This document shows positions 61,092 through 64,000 of a stretch of DNA of 64,000 nucleotides, in pieces (position 1 is the stretch's first letter; the number at the start of each line of letters is the position of its first letter). A model generated the notes under the pieces. The model was not told where the DNA came from and made no database searches. It saw nothing but the letters and a program-made list of their open reading frames with translations. Source of the DNA: Streptomyces dioscori (GTDB taxonomy: Bacteria; Actinomycetota; Actinomycetes; Streptomycetales; Streptomycetaceae); assembly GCF_003024195.1 (NCBI RefSeq), contig NZ_KZ679050.1, positions 274,144 through 338,143 on the forward strand, given 5' to 3'. Made by a program: the position numbers and the translations under genes.

Positions 61092-62020
61092 AGATCGACC
61101 TGACCGACACCACGGCAAGCAAGATCAACAAGGCCCTCGTGCAGGGTCGCCGCGCCATCGGCACGCCAGCCGTGGGCATGGTCCTGACGATGGTCATCGT
61201 GACGGACGAGGAGAACGCCTACGACTCGATCAAGGCGGCCGAGGAGGCCTCGCACGAGCACCCCTCGCGCACCCTGGTCGTCATCAAGCGGCACGCCCGC
61301 ACCCCGCGCGACCGCACGAACTCCCACCTCGACGCCGAGGTACGGGTCGGCGCGGACGCCGGCACCGGCGAGACGGTCATCCTGCGCATGTACGGCGAGG
61401 TGTCCGACCACGCCGACTCGGTGGTCCTGCCGCTGCTGCTCCCGGACGCGCCCGTCGTCGTCTGGTGGCCGGTGGACGCGCCGAAGGTCCCGGTCAAGGA
61501 CCCGCTGGGCGCCCTCGCGCAGCGCCGGATCACCGACATGTACGCCGTGGAGACCCCGCTTGAGGCCCTGGAGGCGCGTGCCGCCGCGTACGCGCCGGGC
61601 GACACCGACCTGGCCTGGACCCGGCTGACGCCGTGGCGTTCCATGCTCGCCGCCGCCCTCGACCAGGCCCGTACGAGGATCATCACGGCCACCGTCGAGA
61701 GCGAGGCCGAGAACCCGAGCGCCGAACTGCTGGCCCGCTGGCTGGAGGCCCGCCTCCAGGTCCCGGTCGACCGGGTCGTCACCGCGGGACCCGTGGTCAC
61801 CGCCGTGAAGCTCGGAACCGCGAACGGCGAGATCGTCATCGACCGCCCCGAAGGCCCCCTCGCGACACTGTCCCTGCCGGGCCAGCCCTCGCGCACCCTC
61901 GCGCTGAAGGTCCGCAGCACGTCCGAGCTGATCGCCGAGGAACTGCGGCGACTCGACGCGGACGAGATGTACGCCGTCGCCCTGCACGGGGACGACGCCC
62001 AGAGGGAGAGCCGTGTCTGA
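61088..62020 (+). CDS. opcA: Glucose-6-phosphate dehydrogenase assembly protein OpcA
   Basis: 310 residues. Matches OpcA with MKIDLTDTTASKINKALVQG at the start, PDAPVVVWWPVDAPKVPVKD in the middle and a C-terminal RRLDADEMYAVALHG. OpcA is needed for, or modulates, activity of the actinobacterial and cyanobacterial G6PD. The ATG overlaps the zwf stop (ATGA), fixing close co-expression. Confidence 0.94.
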   Translation: MKIDLTDTTASKINKALVQGRRAIGTPAVGMVLTMVIVTDEENAYDSIKAAEEASHEHPSRTLVVIKRHARTPRDRTNSHLDAEVRVGADAGTGETVILRMYGEVSDHADSVVLPLLLPDAPVVVWWPVDAPKVPVKDPLGALAQRRITDMYAVETPLEALEARAAAYAPGDTDLAWTRLTPWRSMLAAALDQARTRIITATVESEAENPSAELLARWLEARLQVPVDRVVTAGPVVTAVKLGTANGEIVIDRPEGPLATLSLPGQPSRTLALKVRSTSELIAEELRRLDADEMYAVALHGDDAQRESRV

Positions 62021-63677
62021 CTCACCGAAGCTCACCCGCCGCCCCGAGTGGACCGCTCTGGAGGACCACCGGGCCGGGCCGTTCCTGCACGCGCACCTGC
62101 GTGAGCTGTTCGCGACGGACCCGCAGCGCGCCGAGCGCTACACCGCGCGCGTGGGCGACCTGCACATCGACTACTCGAAGCACCTGATCACCGACGAGAC
62201 GCTCGCGCTGCTCCAGGAACTCGCCACCGCCACCGACGTGTTCGGCCTGCGCGACGCGATGTTCCGCGGCGAGCGGATCAACACGCCGGAGGACCGGGCG
62301 GTCCTGCACACCGCGCTGCGCGCCCCGCGGGACGCGGTCGTGGAGGTCGACGGCGAGAACGTCGTGCCGAAGGTGCACGCCGTGCTCGACCGGATGGCCG
62401 GCTTCGCCGAGCAGGTCCGCTCCGGCAAGTGGACCGGCCACACCGGCCGGCGTATCCGCAACGTCGTCAACATCGGCATCGGCGGCTCCGACCTGGGCCC
62501 GGCGATGGCGTACGACGCGCTGCGGTCCTTCACCGACCGCGACCTGACGGTCCGGTTCGTGTCGAACGTCGACGGGGCCGACCTGCACGAGGCGGTCCGC
62601 GACCTGGACCCGGCCGAGACGCTGTTCATCGTCGCCTCGAAGACCTTCACCACCATCGAGACGATCACCAATGCGACCTCGGCGCGGTCCTGGCTGCTCG
62701 CCGGACTCGGCGGCACGGCGCAGACCGGTGACGGCTCGGCCGTGGCGAAGCACTTCGTGGCGCTGTCGACGAACGCGGAGAAGGTCGCCGACTTCGGCAT
62801 CGACACCGCGAACATGTTCGAGTTCTGGGACTGGGTCGGCGGACGCTACTCGTTCGACTCCGCGATCGGGCTGTCCCTGATGATCGCGATCGGCTCGGAC
62901 CGCTTCCGTGAGCTGCTCGACGGCTTCCACCTCGTCGACGAGCACTTCCGCACCGCCCCTGCCGAGTCCAACGTGCCGTTGCTCCTGGGCCTGTTGGGCG
63001 TCTGGTACGGCAACTTCTTCGACGCCCAGTCGCACGCGGTGCTGCCGTACTCGCACTACCTGTCCAAGTTCACGGCGTACCTGCAGCAGCTGGACATGGA
63101 GTCCAACGGCAAGTCCGTGGACCGCGACGGGCACCCCGTGGAATGGCAGACGGGCCCGGTCGTCTGGGGCACCCCCGGCACCAACGGGCAGCACGCCTAC
63201 TACCAGTTGATCCACCAGGGCACGAAGACGATCCCCGCCGATCTGCTCGGCTTCGTCAACCCGGTCGCCGAACTGGGCGGCGAACTCGCGTCCCAGCACG
63301 ACCTGTTGATGGCGAACCTCTTCGCCCAGGGCCAGGCGCTCGCCTTCGGCAAGACACCGGAGGAGGTGCGGGCGGAGGGCGTGGCCGAGGAGCTGGTAGC
63401 GCACAAGACGTTCAAGGGCAACCACCCGACGACCACGATCCTCGCGCGCGAACTGACCCCCTCGGTCCTCGGCCAGCTCATCGCCCTCTACGAACACAAG
63501 GTGTTCGTGCAGGGCGCGATCTGGCACATCGACTCCTTCGACCAGTGGGGCGTCGAGCTCGGCAAGGTCCTCGCCAAGCGCGTCGAACCCGCCCTCACCG
63601 AGGGCGCCGACGTCCCCGGCCTCGACTCCTCCACCAGCGCCCTCGTGGCCACGTACCGCACTCTCCGGAAGAAGTGA
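62013..63677 (+). CDS. pgi: Glucose-6-phosphate isomerase
   Basis: 554 residues, full length. Signature blocks are VVNIGIGGSDLGPAMAYDAL, FVSNVDGADLHEAVRDLDPA, FIVASKTFTTIETITNA, GGRYSFDSAIGLSLMIAIG and the C-terminal VFVQGAIWHIDSFDQWGVEL. It interconverts glucose- and fructose-6-phosphate. GTG 62013 has GGGAG upstream and overlaps the opcA stop by eight bases. Confidence 0.96.
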   Translation: MSDSPKLTRRPEWTALEDHRAGPFLHAHLRELFATDPQRAERYTARVGDLHIDYSKHLITDETLALLQELATATDVFGLRDAMFRGERINTPEDRAVLHTALRAPRDAVVEVDGENVVPKVHAVLDRMAGFAEQVRSGKWTGHTGRRIRNVVNIGIGGSDLGPAMAYDALRSFTDRDLTVRFVSNVDGADLHEAVRDLDPAETLFIVASKTFTTIETITNATSARSWLLAGLGGTAQTGDGSAVAKHFVALSTNAEKVADFGIDTANMFEFWDWVGGRYSFDSAIGLSLMIAIGSDRFRELLDGFHLVDEHFRTAPAESNVPLLLGLLGVWYGNFFDAQSHAVLPYSHYLSKFTAYLQQLDMESNGKSVDRDGHPVEWQTGPVVWGTPGTNGQHAYYQLIHQGTKTIPADLLGFVNPVAELGGELASQHDLLMANLFAQGQALAFGKTPEEVRAEGVAEELVAHKTFKGNHPTTTILARELTPSVLGQLIALYEHKVFVQGAIWHIDSFDQWGVELGKVLAKRVEPALTEGADVPGLDSSTSALVATYRTLRKK

Positions 63678-63683
63678 ACTGAC

Positions 63684-64000
63684 ATGACTGCCATGCAGCT
63701 TGGTCTCATCGGGCTCGGCAAGATGGGCGGCAACATGCGCGAGCGCATCCGCCGCGCAGGCCACACCGTCATCGGATACGACCGCAATCCGGAGCTCGCC
63801 GACGTGAGCAGCCTGGCCGAGCTGGTGGGGAAGCTCGAAGGTCCGCGAGTGGTGTGGGTGATGGTTCCCGCCGGTGCCGCGACCCAGTCCACGATCGACG
63901 AGCTCGGCGAGCTGCTTGAGCCCGGTGACGTGGTCGTGGACGGCGGCAACTCGCGCTGGACGGACGACGAGAAGCACGCGGAGGAGCTGGCGGCCAAGGG
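63684..64000 (+). CDS. gnd: 6-phosphogluconate dehydrogenase, decarboxylating (partial, runs off the window)
   Basis: The first 105 residues are present. The Rossmann motif LGLIGLGKMGGNMRERIRRA and VDGGNSRWTDDEKHAEEL fit the short, GndA/YqeC-like type. It oxidises 6-phosphogluconate to ribulose-5-phosphate with CO2 release. It begins six bases after the pgi stop; ATG 63693 is an alternative start. It completes an operon with the oxidative and non-oxidative branches together. Confidence 0.92.
   Translation, partial: MTAMQLGLIGLGKMGGNMRERIRRAGHTVIGYDRNPELADVSSLAELVGKLEGPRVVWVMVPAGAATQSTIDELGELLEPGDVVVDGGNSRWTDDEKHAEELAAK

Overview
The window is high-GC DNA with strong third-position G/C bias, many GTG starts, GTGA/ATGA start-stop overlaps and few long gaps. 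All of this points to the chromosome of a Streptomyces or close relative. The closing block (transketolase, transaldolase, zwf, opcA, pgi, gnd behind an AraC-type gene) has the order I recall for the second pentose-phosphate cluster of Streptomyces coelicolor (about SCO6663-SCO6658). That comparison is from memory, not from a search. No rRNA, tRNA, CRISPR array, insertion sequence or prophage was recognised.

Layout. 1-671: tail of an unknown gene and a GlsB/YeaQ-type membrane protein with a strong terminator. 795-7352: a VanA/VanB-like Rieske oxygenase pair with a tiny His/Cys-rich ORF between them, a convergent IclR regulator, and a nitrate/sulfonate/taurine-type ABC importer. The importer starts from a divergent promoter region carrying two matching inverted repeats. 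7432-10788: a MmyB-type ligand-binding protein without its DNA-binding domain, divergent from an XRE regulator, an HExxH (ImmA-like) protein and a MAB_1171c-type membrane protein. 10908-16388: a decayed alpha/beta hydrolase, a small conserved-looking ORF, a phosphopantetheinyl transferase, a metallophosphoesterase, an ATP-grasp protein behind a possible attenuator, and a sulfotransferase.

16585-29519: a glycan-use locus. GH38 mannosidase, GH4 glycosidase, a low-complexity MAP-repeat ORF and a DeoR regulator form a minus-strand operon. It is divergent from a PfkB kinase, a Tat lipoprotein sugar-binding protein, two permeases and a GH2 galactosidase. No ABC ATPase is present, so a shared ATPase of the MsiK type is inferred. 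29669-35996: PaaX, MarR and IclR regulators around a minus-strand operon (SDR, amidohydrolase-2, acyl-CoA ligase, MaoC hydratase) that looks like CoA-linked catabolism. 36132-40461: a NarL-type two-component system and an MMPL exporter.

40543-50777: the most interesting block. It holds an AMP-forming ligase, two paralogous FAD monooxygenases, a Kef-like cation/proton antiporter, an atypical P450, an FMN alpha-hydroxyacid oxidase and an MIO ammonia-lyase/aminomutase, with no PKS or NRPS. All three inferred transcription units start from the same unusual promoter: a 14-nt palindrome, 11 nt, a -10 box, 7 nt, then the start codon. At 49168-49181 one perfect palindrome serves two divergent, probably leaderless promoters with mirror-image spacing. 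I read this as an undescribed small-molecule cluster with its own regulon signature. An OmpR-type two-component pair (50758-52691) lies beside it.

53191-64000: a secreted GH16-CBM6 beta-glucanase behind a TGAGAGCGCTCTCA operator, an AraC-family regulator with a Gly/His repeat tail, and the pentose-phosphate operon. In that operon zwf has a lysine/alanine-rich, histone-H1-like N-terminal extension of about 176 residues. The last gene (gnd) runs off the window.
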